Assembly: GCA_020849725.1 (NCBI GenBank)
Contig: JADLAZ010000150.1
Coordinates: 1-55,149 of the forward strand
From: Chloroflexota bacterium
GTDB lineage: Bacteria > Chloroflexota > Chloroflexia > Thermomicrobiales > JADLAZ01
Direction of reading: 5' to 3'
Length of the DNA: 55,149 bases
The notes under the pieces are model-generated. The model made no database searches. It saw only the letters and a list, made by a program, of their open reading frames with translations, and was not told the origin of the DNA. Numbering within the stretch: position 1 is the first letter of the stretch; every line of letters begins with the position of its first letter. Shown here one piece after another: positions 8,192-17,630 of the stretch. Made by a program: the position numbers and the translations under genes.

Positions 8192-9529
8192 ATGACTGAC
8201 GACCGCGACGAGATCGTCGGCAGCATCCGCGACAGCCTCTACGACCGGCTGCCGCTGACACGGCGTGACCTGGCGCTGATGGACACGCCGGCCTTCTTGC
8301 GGCTGGACGAGATCAAGCAACTCGGCTTCATCAGCAAAGTCTGGCCGGGGGCGAAACACACGCGCTTCGAGCACTCACTGGGTGTGGCCTACCTGGCCCG
8401 GCAGGCGTTCGCGGCGCTGGCGGCGCACCCACTGGCGCCGGGACTGCCACGGCTGACGCCGGCCGATGGCCGAGCGCTGGCGGCGGCGGCGCTGCTGCAT
8501 GACATCGGCCACTACCCGTTCTCACACTGCCTGGAGGAACTGGGGCCGCCGGTCGAGCGCCACGAGGCCGCCGGCCGGCGCCTGATCGAGACGACCGACC
8601 TGGCCGACATCCTGGCCCGCGATTGGGCGGTCGATCCCGGCCGCGTCGCCGGCCTGATCGCGCCACGCGAGCCGCCGACCGGCGCCGACGCGCTGCTGAG
8701 CCAGTTGCTGAGCGGGGCGCTCGACCTGGACAAGCTCGACTACCTGCCGCGCGACGCCAAGGCCTGCAACGTGCCGTACGGCCGGGTCGACACGCCGCGA
8801 CTGCTGGCGGCGCTGCGGGTGCGGCTGATCGAGGGCGCGCCGCGCATCGTCGTGACCGACAAGGGTGTCAGCCCGCTGCACTCGCTGATCAACGCCCGCC
8901 AGGAGATGTTCGACAATGTCTATTGGCACCACACCAACCGCGCCTGCATGGTGATGCTGCAGCGGGCGGCGCAGGAGGCGCTGCTGGCCGGGGCGCTGCC
9001 GGCGGCGAGCCTGACCGACCACACCGATGCCTCGCTGCTGGCGGTGCTGGCCGGGCCGACGATGCCACCGGCGACGCGCGACCTGGTGACGCGTCTCGGC
9101 CAGCGGCGCATCCACAAGCGCGGCCTGGAGATCAGCTCGCGCGCGGGCGACCTGTTCACGGCGCTGACGGCGCTCTACCGCGCCGCGCCGCGCCGGCGGG
9201 CGATCGAGCTGCGGCTGGCGGCGCGGCTGGCGGCGCTGACCGGCGCGCCCGTCGCCGACTACGACCTGTTGATCGACGTGCCGAAGCCGGAGCGCTGGTC
9301 GACCGACGTCTGGATCTCGTACGAGCCGCCGCCGCTCGGCTTCACACCGCTGATGCACTGGACTGACGCCGTCGGTCTGGGGCCGGATGCGCTCCAGACC
9401 TACGAGGACCACCAGCGTCGCATTCGCCTGGTCATCGCCGAGCCGCTGCTGCCGGCCTTCGCGACCCATTGCGGCGCACTGATCGAGGAGCTGCGGACGG
9501 TCCTGGCGGAGCAAGCCGGTAGCCAGTAG
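8192..9529 (+). CDS. HD-domain phosphohydrolase (dNTPase/SAMHD1-like)
   Basis: Predicted metal-dependent phosphohydrolase, perhaps acting on nucleotides. The N-terminus (LALMDTPAFLRLDEIKQLG) and TRFEHSLGVAYLA give the first His, and LLHDIGHYPFSH is the HD motif near residue 107. A later YLPRDAKACNVPYGRVD block is typical of the dGTPase-like COG1078 group. The 445 aa is normal for that group. The ATG has no obvious ribosome site, only a GC hairpin upstream, so translation may be weak or the start may differ. Confidence 0.85.
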   Translation: MTDDRDEIVGSIRDSLYDRLPLTRRDLALMDTPAFLRLDEIKQLGFISKVWPGAKHTRFEHSLGVAYLARQAFAALAAHPLAPGLPRLTPADGRALAAAALLHDIGHYPFSHCLEELGPPVERHEAAGRRLIETTDLADILARDWAVDPGRVAGLIAPREPPTGADALLSQLLSGALDLDKLDYLPRDAKACNVPYGRVDTPRLLAALRVRLIEGAPRIVVTDKGVSPLHSLINARQEMFDNVYWHHTNRACMVMLQRAAQEALLAGALPAASLTDHTDASLLAVLAGPTMPPATRDLVTRLGQRRIHKRGLEISSRAGDLFTALTALYRAAPRRRAIELRLAARLAALTGAPVADYDLLIDVPKPERWSTDVWISYEPPPLGFTPLMHWTDAVGLGPDALQTYEDHQRRIRLVIAEPLLPAFATHCGALIEELRTVLAEQAGSQ

Positions 9530-9702
9530 CCAGAGTCAGGAACCGGCGCGGCAGGAGCGGCGGTGAACACTGAGGGTGACTCACCGCGCCCACGCCCCGG
9601 CCCTCTGACCTCGATACTCACCGCAACTGATACACTCCCTCCTGGCCCTCATCGGCCTTCGCGACTCCTTGTTATCGGCTACCGGCTACCGGCTACTGGC
9701 TA
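9516..9702. repeat. inverted copies of a GGCTAC(C/T) repeat flanking the HD-MFS gap
   Basis: Near the HD gene stop, CCGGTAGCCAGTAGCCA (9516-9532) is complementary to GGCTACCGGCTACTGGCTAC just before the MFS start (ending about 9702). The two arms bracket the whole intergenic region. It resembles the other short-unit repeats in the window. Confidence 0.5.
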
Positions 9703-9704
9703 CT

Positions 9705-10952
9705 ATGCTGCAAGCAGGCATCGAACTAGCGCGACGACACCACATCCTGCTCTGGCTATGCGCGGTTGTCGCCATCAACCAGCTCGGCTTCGGCATTATC
9801 GTGCCGGTGCTGCCCCTGTATGCCACGACCTTCGGCGTGACGCAGGCGGCGATCGGGCTGGCGGTGGCGGTGTACGGCCTGGGCCGGCTGCTGTTCAACT
9901 ACCCGATGGGCCAGCTCACCGAGCGGTTCGGCCGGCGGCAGGTGATCATCGGCGGGGAGGTCGTCACGGCGCTCGGCAGCGCGCTGTGCGCCGTCGCGCC
10001 AACATTCGAGCTGCTGCTGCTGTTCCGATTCGTCGGCGGGGTCGGCGCGGCGATGGTGCTGACCGGCGCGCAGGTGATGCTGGTCGACATCAGCACGCCG
10101 GCGAATCGCGGGCGGATCAACAGCTTCTACATGGGGTGCTTCCTGTTCGCGGTCGGGCTGGGGCCGACGGTGGGCGGCCTGATCGCCAGTGCTCAGGGCC
10201 TGAGCGCGCCATTCTGGGCCTTCACCGGCCTCAGCCTGGCGGCCGGCCTGATCTGCTGGTGGCGATTGCCGGAGACGCGCGGCCTGCACGAAGGGCACGC
10301 CCGGCCCGCCGGTGTGGCACAGCCCCGCCCGGCCACGCTCGCATTGCTGCGCCAGCTCATGCTGCGGCCGGCCTTTCCGCTGGTCAGCCTGGTGACGTTC
10401 ATCCAGTTCATGGCCCGCACCGGGGCGATCTTTACCGTCGTGCCGGTGATGGCCCACGAGCGGCTCGGATTGGAGGCATTTCAGATCGGGCTGGCGCTGA
10501 CGATCGGCAACATGCTGAACCTGGCGATGACGCCAGTGTCGGGCATCCTGGTCGATCGCTTCGGGCGGCGGCCGGTCATCATCCCCGGCACGCTGCTGTC
10601 CGGCGTGGCGTTCGCCGCCTTCGCGCTCACCGGCAGCTACGTCGGGTTTATCGCCGCCTGCCTGCTGTGGGGGGTCACCGGCGGCATCGGTGGCACCGCG
10701 CCCGGCGCCTACGCGGCCGACCTGGCGCCACGTGGCGCGGCCGGCACGACGATGGGCATCTACCGGACGCTGGCGGATGCCGGCTATGTCGTGGGGCCGG
10801 CGCTGCTCGGCTTCCTGGCCGACGTGTACGGCGCGAACACGGCGCTGGTGACGATCGGCGCTCTGTTCTGGGTGGCCGGCCTGCTGTTCGCGGGTTTCGC
10901 GCCGGAGACACATCGGCGGCCGGTCGCTACCCCGGCTCGCACCGGCGACTGA
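9705..10952 (+). CDS. MFS transporter, drug-efflux type
   Basis: Major facilitator protein of about twelve membrane spans, 415 aa from the ATG at 9705. It shows NQLGFGIIVPVLPLYA in helix 1, the loop 2-3 motif YPMGQLTERFGRRQVI (motif A), TGAQVMLVDIS and a second-half motif VDRFGRRPVIIPG. This is the layout of 12-TM proton antiporters such as tetracycline or bicyclomycin exporters, but the substrate cannot be read from sequence. In-frame alternative starts exist upstream at 9669 within a CGGCTAC repeat; no strong ribosome site helps choose. Confidence 0.85.
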   Translation: MLQAGIELARRHHILLWLCAVVAINQLGFGIIVPVLPLYATTFGVTQAAIGLAVAVYGLGRLLFNYPMGQLTERFGRRQVIIGGEVVTALGSALCAVAPTFELLLLFRFVGGVGAAMVLTGAQVMLVDISTPANRGRINSFYMGCFLFAVGLGPTVGGLIASAQGLSAPFWAFTGLSLAAGLICWWRLPETRGLHEGHARPAGVAQPRPATLALLRQLMLRPAFPLVSLVTFIQFMARTGAIFTVVPVMAHERLGLEAFQIGLALTIGNMLNLAMTPVSGILVDRFGRRPVIIPGTLLSGVAFAAFALTGSYVGFIAACLLWGVTGGIGGTAPGAYAADLAPRGAAGTTMGIYRTLADAGYVVGPALLGFLADVYGANTALVTIGALFWVAGLLFAGFAPETHRRPVATPARTGD

Positions 10953-11141
10953 GACGACGAGGTTCACCAGCCGTCGCCAAGCACCACCGGCTGGGAGGCG
11001 AACCGGGCGCGGCGCGACCTCGATCAGCACGATCAGGGCGAAAGTGACGGCCCCGCAGCGCGCATCCATCAGCCAGCCCATTGGCGATGTACACTTTCTC
11101 TCGCGTTCCTTGGCCACGACGGCGGTCCAGCGAGGAGCCCG

Positions 11142-11843
11142 ATGAGCGAGGTGGCAGTCGGCGATCAACCCGAGGCTGCGGCGCCCGGGCTGGTGTGGGA
11201 CGGTGTGACGCGGCCTGAGCCGCTGAGTGAGTGGGCGCGCGCGGCGCGGCAGCGCATTGCCGACCGCGGCCGCACCTATGACTGGTCGGGTCTCCTGAGC
11301 GCAGTCGAGCAGCATCCACGGTTTGTCAACGCCGCGCGACCGGGCGGCGGGTCCTTGTACGCACCCTTGCATCAGGCCGCCCACGGCGGCGCACCGGTCG
11401 CGGTCGTCGAGCGCCTGCTCGCGCTCGGCAGCTGGCGCACGCTGCGCACCGCCGACGGCGAGCGGCCGGTCGACATTGCCGCGCGGCGCGGCCACACTCA
11501 TCTGACCGCGCTGCTGACGCCGGTGCTGCAACGCACGCTGCCGGCCGCGACGCTGGCGGCACTGCAGGAGCAGCTGCATGGCGTCATCCGCAGCCGCGCC
11601 GACCAGATGATCCGCGAGTACGCGCTGCGACTGCCGGAGCTGGAGGTGCTGCTGGAACTGCCGACGCCGGGGCTGTGGTTTGCGGTGCCGGGCATGTATG
11701 GCGGCTTCGGCATTCGGCTCGATGCCATCGACGGCGCCCCGGTGCTGGTCGTCGAGAGCTGGTCGCGCATCGTCGATGGCTCGGGCCAGCGGCACGTCAT
11801 CAGCCCGCACGGCAGCCTGCTCGTCACCGAGGGGTTCGTCTGA
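11142..11843 (+). CDS. ankyrin-repeat-like protein
   Basis: A 233-aa soluble protein. Residues about 65-125 contain two ankyrin-like helical repeats, with the consensus pieces YAPLHQAAHGGAPVAVVERLL and RPVDIAARRGHTHLTALL. The C-terminal half (LWFAVPGMYGGFGIRL to LLVTEGFV) is a separate conserved-looking beta-rich domain without a family I can name. ATG is preceded by GAGGAGC. It stands alone between an exporter and a toxin-antitoxin pair. A protein-binding role is the most one can infer. Confidence 0.7.
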   Translation: MSEVAVGDQPEAAAPGLVWDGVTRPEPLSEWARAARQRIADRGRTYDWSGLLSAVEQHPRFVNAARPGGGSLYAPLHQAAHGGAPVAVVERLLALGSWRTLRTADGERPVDIAARRGHTHLTALLTPVLQRTLPAATLAALQEQLHGVIRSRADQMIREYALRLPELEVLLELPTPGLWFAVPGMYGGFGIRLDAIDGAPVLVVESWSRIVDGSGQRHVISPHGSLLVTEGFV

Positions 11844-11941
11844 CGGACGGGGGACCTTCTGCGGTACCGGTAGGCGCGCCACGGCGAGGTCGCCGAGACG
11901 GCAGTCTCGGAGTGCCGAAGGCCCCATGCTCGGGCGCGGGT

Positions 11942-11970
11942 TTGCCCCCGCGCCGGCATTGCCATAGAAT
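11942..11970 (+). promoter_or_regulatory. promoter of the AbrB/PIN operon
   Basis: TTGCCC at 11942-11947 and TAGAAT at 11965-11970 are separated by 17 nt, a good sigma-70-type spacing. The antitoxin ATG follows 43 nt later. Confidence 0.5.
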
Positions 11971-11974
11971 GGTG

Positions 11975-11990
11975 TCAGAAATTCAGAAAT
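11975..11990 (+). promoter_or_regulatory. tandem TCAGAAAT direct repeat, candidate operator
   Basis: Two perfect adjacent copies of TCAGAAAT lie directly downstream of the -10 box and before the ribosome site of the AbrB-family antitoxin. AT-rich DNA is unusual in this window. The position suits autoregulation by the antitoxin or toxin-antitoxin complex. Confidence 0.4.
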
Positions 11991-12013
11991 ACTCATTGCA
12001 AGGAACCGGAAGT

Positions 12014-12364
12014 ATGGAACGAAGTACGATCGAGGTGGGTCAGCGCGGGGTGATTACCCTGCCGAGTGACGTGCGCCGCCGGCACGGGATCGCGGCTGGC
12101 GACGCCTATCAATTGCTCGACTTCGACGGCGTGCTGGTGCTGGCCCCGCTGCGACCGCTCCTGCCGGAGCTGGCGGCCGAGATTGAGGACATCCTGACCG
12201 AAGAAGGGCTGACGCTGGACGATCTGCTCACCAGCCTGCGCGCCGAGCGCCGTCGTCTCTACGCGGAGCGGTGGCAGCCAGCCCTGGCCGCCGTCGGCGT
12301 CGAGCTGCCCGCGACTGACACGGCCGGCGATGTGGCGACCGCGCAGGATGGCGATGGGCAGTGA
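12014..12364 (+). CDS. AbrB/MazE-family antitoxin
   Basis: Small DNA-binding protein (116 aa). The N-terminal 45 residues match the SpoVT-AbrB swapped-hairpin fold: STIEVGQRGVITLPSDVRRRHGI followed by GDAYQLLDFDGVLVLAP. The longer C-terminal tail would wrap the toxin. It overlaps the downstream PIN gene, the usual arrangement of type II toxin-antitoxin operons. The ATG has a weak AGGAACCGGAAG ribosome site. Autorepression is likely, given the direct repeat in its leader. Confidence 0.8.
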   Translation: MERSTIEVGQRGVITLPSDVRRRHGIAAGDAYQLLDFDGVLVLAPLRPLLPELAAEIEDILTEEGLTLDDLLTSLRAERRRLYAERWQPALAAVGVELPATDTAGDVATAQDGDGQ

Positions 12365-12839
12365 CCCAGGCGCCCGGCCAGCCGGCTGGCAACCAGCGCC
12401 GGCCCTCCGCGTCTACGTCGACGCCGATGTGCTGTTCGCCGGCGCCGCCAGCACCACCGGGGCCAGTCACGACCTGCTGCTCCTGGGCGAACTCGGGCTG
12501 ATCGCCGCCATGACCGCGCCGCAGGCGATCGACGAGGCCCGCCGGAATCTGGCGGCCAAGGCGGTCCGCGCCCTGCCCGCCTTCGACCGTATCGTCGAGC
12601 GGTCCATCTACCTGGCGCCGACGCCGTCCGTGGCCGCCGTGGCCGCGCTAGCCGGTCAGGCGCACCCCGAGGATCTGCCCCATCTGGCCGCCGCGCTCGA
12701 GGCTGGCTGCCGCTGGCTGGTGACCTTCAACGTCGGCCACTTCCAGCCGGGCCACCCGACGGTAGCGGTCGTCACGCCGGGCACGCTGGTCCAGCGGGCC
12801 AGGACCCACCTGCTGGGGCTGCCACGCCCGTCTCGCTGA
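12354..12839 (+). CDS. PIN-domain toxin (VapC-like ribonuclease)
   Basis: Predicted Mg-dependent RNase toxin, 161 aa. The acidic residues of a PIN domain can be placed: D23/D25 in YVDADVLF, E61 in AIDEARRN, and the acidic pair in HPEDLPHLAAAL, with LVTFNVGHF where related toxins have a TFN..F ending. The start overlaps the antitoxin end by 11 nt, so translation is probably coupled. ATG at 12354 follows AGGA at good spacing; ATG at 12348 is an alternative. It is the partner of the AbrB protein. Confidence 0.75.
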   Translation: MGSDPGARPAGWQPAPALRVYVDADVLFAGAASTTGASHDLLLLGELGLIAAMTAPQAIDEARRNLAAKAVRALPAFDRIVERSIYLAPTPSVAAVAALAGQAHPEDLPHLAAALEAGCRWLVTFNVGHFQPGHPTVAVVTPGTLVQRARTHLLGLPRPSR

Positions 12840-12966
12840 CAGTGTGTGCCGGGCGATTGACGGCCACATCGCTGGACGTCAGTAGCGATCGTCGGCCGTT
12901 GCTCCCGACGGCTGGTCCGGCGATACTGCCGCCAGCGACCCGTCGAACCGCACCAGGGAGCATGTT

Positions 12967-14745
12967 GTGAGCACGACCGACCGCCCGGCCGCCATCTCGA
13001 TCGCCACGCCGCTGGCGCCGCCCTACTGGGCGCTGCTGCAACGCGAGTTGATCCGCGCCCAGAGTGAGGCCTGCCTGGCCTTCTACGCCCGCTACTTCGA
13101 CGAGCGTGGCTATCTGCTGTGCGTGCCGCGCTGGGGCGGCAACGACGGCCCCGACGATGCCGCCGAGAACCTGCTCAACTGGCCGATGCTGCACGCGCTC
13201 GGCGCGCCCGACGCCATCCTGGAGCGCTACCGGCACGGCTGGGAGGGCCACCTGCGCCAGTACACCGAGGCCAGGACGGTTGACGTGCCGCTGGCGCGCG
13301 ACGGCATGTATTACAAAGAGTTCCCGACGATGTTCGACTGGTTCCACAACGGTGAGGGCTTCTCGCCCTTCTTCCTGCAAGGGCTGTCGGACCCGCACGA
13401 CGCCGGCTTCGTCCGCCGCACGCGCCGCTTCGCCGGCTTCTACATGGGCGACGACCCGCAGGCCGACAACTACGATCCGCGCCACCGCATCATCCGCAGC
13501 ATGTTCAACGGCAGCCGCGGGCCGCTGCTGCGCAAGGCGACCGCGCTCGACTGGGCCGGCGACCCGATCGAGGTCGAGGGCCGCTTCTCGCCGCTGCACA
13601 ACGAGCGCACCTTCGAAGAGATGCTGGCGCATTTCCGCGACTACACCGACATCGTCGGCGACCACCCGCTCAACCTGGGCGCGACGACGCTGGCCTTCAA
13701 CGCCTACGCCCTCACCGGTGAGGCCCGCTACCGCGACTGGGTGCTGGAGTACGTCGACGCCTGGGTCGAGCGCACCGAGGCCAACGGCGGCATCATCCCC
13801 TCCAACATCGGCCTCGACGGCACGATCGGCGGTGAGTGCGGCGGCCGCTGGTGGGGCGGCACCTACGGTTGGGGCTTCACCGTCGATGTCATCCCCTACA
13901 CCGGCGAGCGGGCGCACCGCGGCGCGCAGTTCCAGAACCGGGCCGCCTATGGCTTCGGCAACGCGCTGCTGCTCTCCGGCAATCAGCGCTACGTTGAGGT
14001 CTGGCGGCGCATGATCGATCTGGTCAACGCCAACGCCAAGGAGGTCGACGGCCGGCGGCTCTACCCGCACATGTACGGCACCGAGGAGGGGCCGGAGGGC
14101 TGGTACCACTTCACGCCTCAGCCGTTCGCGCCCGGTGCGCTCGAACTCTACACCTGGTCGCTCGACCGCTCGGCGCTCGACCTGCTGCCGTCACGGCCGC
14201 GCTGGACCGCCTATCTGGACGGCGACGACCCGGCCTACCCGGTCGACGCGCTGCAGGCCGACCTGGACCTGGTGCGCCGCCGGGCGGCCGCCATCGCCGC
14301 CGACGACCGCTCACCGGACACGACCATGTCCGATGACATGAATGACAACAACCCGGCGACGATCGGCGCGCTCAACCGGCTGATGCTCGGCGGGCTGCCG
14401 ACCGGCCGCGAGGGCTACCCGCTCCATTGCCGGCTGCGCTACTTCGACCCGGCCCGCCGCCGCGCCGGCATCCCCGAGGACGTGGCGGCACTGGTCGACT
14501 CGCTGACGGCCGACTCGGTCGCGGTGACACTGGTCAACACCAGCCAGACCACGGCGCGCACGGTCATCGTCCAGGGCGGCGGCTACGCCGAGCACCAACT
14601 CACCAGCGCCACCGTCGACGGGACGACGACGCCGGTCGACGGCTCACACGTGACGGTCCACCTGGCGCCCGGCGCGGGCGGGCGGCTGGTGCTGGGCACG
14701 CGTCGCTACGCCAACCATCCAACCTTCGCCTTCCCCTGGTCATGA
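12967..14745 (+). CDS. conserved protein of unknown function, possible alpha/alpha-barrel enzyme
   Basis: A 592-aa soluble protein without signal peptide. I do not recognise a named family. It is rich in Trp, Tyr, His and Asp and in paired helices (for example TTLAFNAYALTGEARYRDWVLEYVDAWVER, residues about 238-267), suggesting an (alpha/alpha)6 toroid as in many glycoside-active enzymes. Glycine-tryptophan runs such as CGGRWWGGTYGWGF (about 295-308) could line an active site. The last 100 residues look like a beta-sandwich tail. GTG at 12967 has GGGAG 6 nt upstream. It stands alone; no sugar transporter is adjacent. Confidence 0.6.
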   Translation: MSTTDRPAAISIATPLAPPYWALLQRELIRAQSEACLAFYARYFDERGYLLCVPRWGGNDGPDDAAENLLNWPMLHALGAPDAILERYRHGWEGHLRQYTEARTVDVPLARDGMYYKEFPTMFDWFHNGEGFSPFFLQGLSDPHDAGFVRRTRRFAGFYMGDDPQADNYDPRHRIIRSMFNGSRGPLLRKATALDWAGDPIEVEGRFSPLHNERTFEEMLAHFRDYTDIVGDHPLNLGATTLAFNAYALTGEARYRDWVLEYVDAWVERTEANGGIIPSNIGLDGTIGGECGGRWWGGTYGWGFTVDVIPYTGERAHRGAQFQNRAAYGFGNALLLSGNQRYVEVWRRMIDLVNANAKEVDGRRLYPHMYGTEEGPEGWYHFTPQPFAPGALELYTWSLDRSALDLLPSRPRWTAYLDGDDPAYPVDALQADLDLVRRRAAAIAADDRSPDTTMSDDMNDNNPATIGALNRLMLGGLPTGREGYPLHCRLRYFDPARRRAGIPEDVAALVDSLTADSVAVTLVNTSQTTARTVIVQGGGYAEHQLTSATVDGTTTPVDGSHVTVHLAPGAGGRLVLGTRRYANHPTFAFPWS

Positions 14746-14788
14746 CGGAAATCAAGCCGACACTGGCCGGTGCTGGGCGGGAGCACGC

Positions 14789-15253
14789 ATGGCCGAGCCA
14801 CGCGACCGAGCGCAGCGCATCGCCGATACGCTCGTACTCCTGACACGAGAGATCGACTGCTGGGTGGCGTCCGCCAGCGCGGCCGGCGACGCCCACCTCG
14901 TGCCGCTCTCGTTCGTCTGGGACGGCGCGCGCCTGGTGCTGGCGACGGCGCTGGACACGCCGACGACGCGCAACCTCCAACGCGCCGGCTGGGCGCGCCT
15001 GGCACTGGGCAGCACCCGCGATGTCGTCCTGGTTGACGGCGCGGTCGAGATCATTGAGCGGACATCGATCGACCCCAGGCTGGCCGATGCCTTCGCCGGC
15101 GCGGCCGCCTGGGAGCCGCGCCACGAACCGAACGACCATGTCTATCTTCTGCTCACCCCACGGCGCGTCCTGGCCTGGCGCGAGGCCAATGAGATCCCCG
15201 GCCGGACGATCATGCGTGATGGACGCTGGCTGGACGGCCCAACCGTCCACTGA
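14789..15253 (+). CDS. pyridoxamine 5'-phosphate oxidase family flavoprotein
   Basis: Small split-barrel FMN- or F420-binding protein (154 aa). The pattern CWVASASAAGDAHLVPLSFVWDGARLVLAT, followed by TRNLQRAGWARLALG and VVLVDGAVEII, is that of the PPOX superfamily. The C-terminus keeps the family R-V-L-A-W pattern. Substrate unknown; such proteins often reduce small ketones or protect against F420-dependent side reactions. ATG at 14789 follows GGGAG. Confidence 0.75.
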   Translation: MAEPRDRAQRIADTLVLLTREIDCWVASASAAGDAHLVPLSFVWDGARLVLATALDTPTTRNLQRAGWARLALGSTRDVVLVDGAVEIIERTSIDPRLADAFAGAAAWEPRHEPNDHVYLLLTPRRVLAWREANEIPGRTIMRDGRWLDGPTVH

Positions 15254-15325
15254 TTCATCCGCGGGCAGGCGCCCATCGGCACTACCATGCCGACGGCAGG
15301 GCCTGGACACTCAATCGCGCCGCCA

Positions 15326-15844
15326 TTAGCCGGCAGGTGGCCCGGACGTCGGCGTCATGCGCCCGGTGGCGAGGGCGTAGCCCCAGGCGGAGACATCGGG
15401 CGGCTCGTGGCCGAGCGCTCCGAGGATCGTGCAGATGTGGGCGCGATGCTCGTTGGCGTGGTGCACCGCCTGGGCGATGAACACGCCTGCCCGGACGGCA
15501 AAGCCCCTGCCATCGTCGCCGCGCGCCTCGCCGAGCCGCTCGGTGTCCACCGCACCGGCGAGGAACTGGTCCCAGGTCGCCCCCAGCACGGCCGCGCGGT
15601 GCGACAGGACGTCCAGACCGACCGCTTCATCTCCAGACCACGGGTAGGTGGGCCAGGCGCCGGTGAGCCGGAAGAGATAGAACGCTTCCGAGTCGATCAT
15701 ATGCCGCAGCGTCTCGATGACCGTGCCGTAGGTGCCTGGCGTCGTCGCCTGCAGCGTCGCCTCATCCAGTCCCTGGCAGTAGGTCAGGAGCTGATCGGCG
15801 GCCCACGTGTTATGTCGTGCAAGATCGTGCAACGCATGGCCCAT
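15326..15844 (-). CDS. DinB family protein
   Basis: Four-helix-bundle protein of the DinB/YfiT metal-binding family, 172 aa. Metal-ligand-type histidines are seen in TLRHMIDSEAFYL (second helix), and in AQAVHHANEHRAHI near the C-terminus. Many such proteins are thiol-dependent transferases; the substrate here is unknown. ATG at 15844 is chosen because GGGAGAG lies 4-9 nt upstream; the frame stays open 24 nt further. Confidence 0.85.
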   Translation of the reverse strand: MGHALHDLARHNTWAADQLLTYCQGLDEATLQATTPGTYGTVIETLRHMIDSEAFYLFRLTGAWPTYPWSGDEAVGLDVLSHRAAVLGATWDQFLAGAVDTERLGEARGDDGRGFAVRAGVFIAQAVHHANEHRAHICTILGALGHEPPDVSAWGYALATGRMTPTSGPPAG

Positions 15845-15908
15845 CACGCTCTCCCGTCCACGGCGCACACTCGTGTGCCGGGCCTAGCACGAACCTAACC
15901 CCTGCCCG

Positions 15909-17630
15909 TCAGTCGGCCGGGGCCGGCTGGCGGGCGACGAGAGGCGCGGCGTCAGGGTCGGCCAGCACCGCGCCGGTGTTGGCCGAGGTGACCATGGCGG
16001 CGTAGCGGCGCAGCCACTTGCTCTCGATCGGCCGGCGCTGGGGCGGGTTGGCCGCCAGCCGGTCGGCGATCTCGGCCTCGCTCAGCTCGACGTCGAGCCG
16101 GCCGGCGCCGAGGTCGTAGCTGATGATGTCTCCCTGGCGCAGCGCGCCGATCGGGCCGCCGGCGGCCGCCTCCGGGCTGACATGGCCGATGGCCGCGCCG
16201 CCCGAGCCGCCGGAGAAGCGGCCATCGGTCAGCAGCGCCACGCTCTTACCCAGGCCCATGCCGCGAATGGCGCTGGTCGGGCCGAGCATCTCCTGCATGC
16301 CGGGGCCACCCTGCGGCCCCTCGTTGCGAATGACGACAACGTCGCCGGGTGTGACGTGCCCAGCCAGGATGCCCTCGTAGGCCGCCTCCTGGCTCTCGAA
16401 GATCGTCGCCGGCCCGCGGTGCGTCCACATCTCCGGGTCGACCGCGCCGGCCTTGATCACCGCGCCGTCCGGGGCCAGGTTGCCGAACAGGATGCGCAGC
16501 CCACCGGTGGCCGAGAAGGGCGCCTCAACGGTGCGGATGATGCGCCGGTCCAGCACCTGGGCGGCGGCGATGTTCTCGCCCAGCGTCTGGCCGGTGACGG
16601 TCATCTCGTCCAGCCAGAGCGCCCCCGGCTTGCGCGCCAGCTCGGCCAGGATGGCGCTGATGCCACCGGCGCGGTGGACATCCTCGACGTGGACATCGGG
16701 CACGGCCGGCGACACTTTGCACAGGTGCGGCACGCGGTCGGAGACTTCGTTCAGCCGCGCGAGCGGGTAGTCGATGCCGCCCTCGTGCGCCAGCGCCAGC
16801 GTGTGCAGTACGGTGTTAGTCGAGCCGCCCATCGCCATGTCGAGTGCGAAGGCGTTGTCGATCGCCCGCGGCGTGACGATATCGCGCGGCTTGAGGTCGC
16901 GCTCGATCAGCATCAGCAATTGGCGGGCGGCGCGGCGGGCCAGCTCGTGGCGCTCCGGGCTGGTCGCCAGAATGGTGCCGTTGCCGGGCAGCGCCAGCCC
17001 GAGCGCCTCGCACAGGCAGTTCATCGAGTTGGCGGTGAACATGCCCGAGCACGAGCCGCAGGTCGGGCAGCCGTTCTGCTCCAGCAGCAGCAGCTCCTCG
17101 TCGCTGATCTTGCCGGCCGCGCGCGCGCCGACGCCCTCGAAGATGGTGATCAAGTCGATCTTGCGGCCATCAGGCATGCGACCAGCCTCCATCGGCCCGC
17201 CGCTGATGAAGATCGTCGGCACGTTCAGGCGCATGGCGCCCATCAGCATGCCCGGCACGATCTTGTCGCAGTTGGGGATGCAGATCATGCCGTCGAACCA
17301 GTGGGCGCCGACCATCGTCTCGACGCAATCGGCGATCAGCTCGCGGCTGGGCAGCGAGTAGTTCATGCCGATGTGGCCCATGGCGATGCCGTCGTCGACA
17401 CCGATGGTGTTGAACTCGAACGGGATGCCGCCGGCCTCGCGGATCGCCTCCTTGACGACCTTGCCGAAGGCCTGCAGATGGGCGTGACCGGGGATGATGT
17501 CGACGTAGGAGTTGCAGACGGCGATGAACGGCTTGCGGAAATCCGCCTCATCGCGGATGACGCCGGTGGCCCGCAGCAGCCCCCGGTGCGGCGCCCGCTC
17601 GAAGCCGCGCTTGATCATGTCCGACCGCAT
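15909..17630 (-). CDS. ilvD: dihydroxy-acid dehydratase
   Basis: Iron-sulfur enzyme of branched-chain amino-acid synthesis that dehydrates 2,3-dihydroxy-isovalerate and -methylvalerate. The 573 aa is the usual length. Cluster-associated cysteines lie in [10 protein letters not shown] (early), [12 protein letters not shown] (about 110), and [19 protein letters not shown] (about 190). Mg- and substrate-binding blocks [16 protein letters not shown] and [20 protein letters not shown] are complete. ATG has GGGAGG 9 nt upstream. A minus-strand TATACT about 80 nt upstream may be its -10. It stands alone. Confidence 0.97.
   Translation of the reverse strand: MRSDMIKRGFERAPHRGLLRATGVIRDEADFRKPFIAVCNSYVDIIPGHAHLQAFGKVVKEAIREAGGIPFEFNTIGVDDGIAMGHIGMNYSLPSRELIADCVETMVGAHWFDGMICIPNCDKIVPGMLMGAMRLNVPTIFISGGPMEAGRMPDGRKIDLITIFEGVGARAAGKISDEELLLLEQNGCPTCGSCSGMFTANSMNCLCEALGLALPGNGTILATSPERHELARRAARQLLMLIERDLKPRDIVTPRAIDNAFALDMAMGGSTNTVLHTLALAHEGGIDYPLARLNEVSDRVPHLCKVSPAVPDVHVEDVHRAGGISAILAELARKPGALWLDEMTVTGQTLGENIAAAQVLDRRIIRTVEAPFSATGGLRILFGNLAPDGAVIKAGAVDPEMWTHRGPATIFESQEAAYEGILAGHVTPGDVVVIRNEGPQGGPGMQEMLGPTSAIRGMGLGKSVALLTDGRFSGGSGGAAIGHVSPEAAAGGPIGALRQGDIISYDLGAGRLDVELSEAEIADRLAANPPQRRPIESKWLRRYAAMVTSANTGAVLADPDAAPLVARQPAPAD

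Noticed and set aside
9756..11996. A 746-codon minus-strand frame opposite the MFS and ankyrin-like genes
   Set aside because: Gln/Arg/Ala-rich composition typical of a shadow frame; it spans two clear genes and the gap between them.
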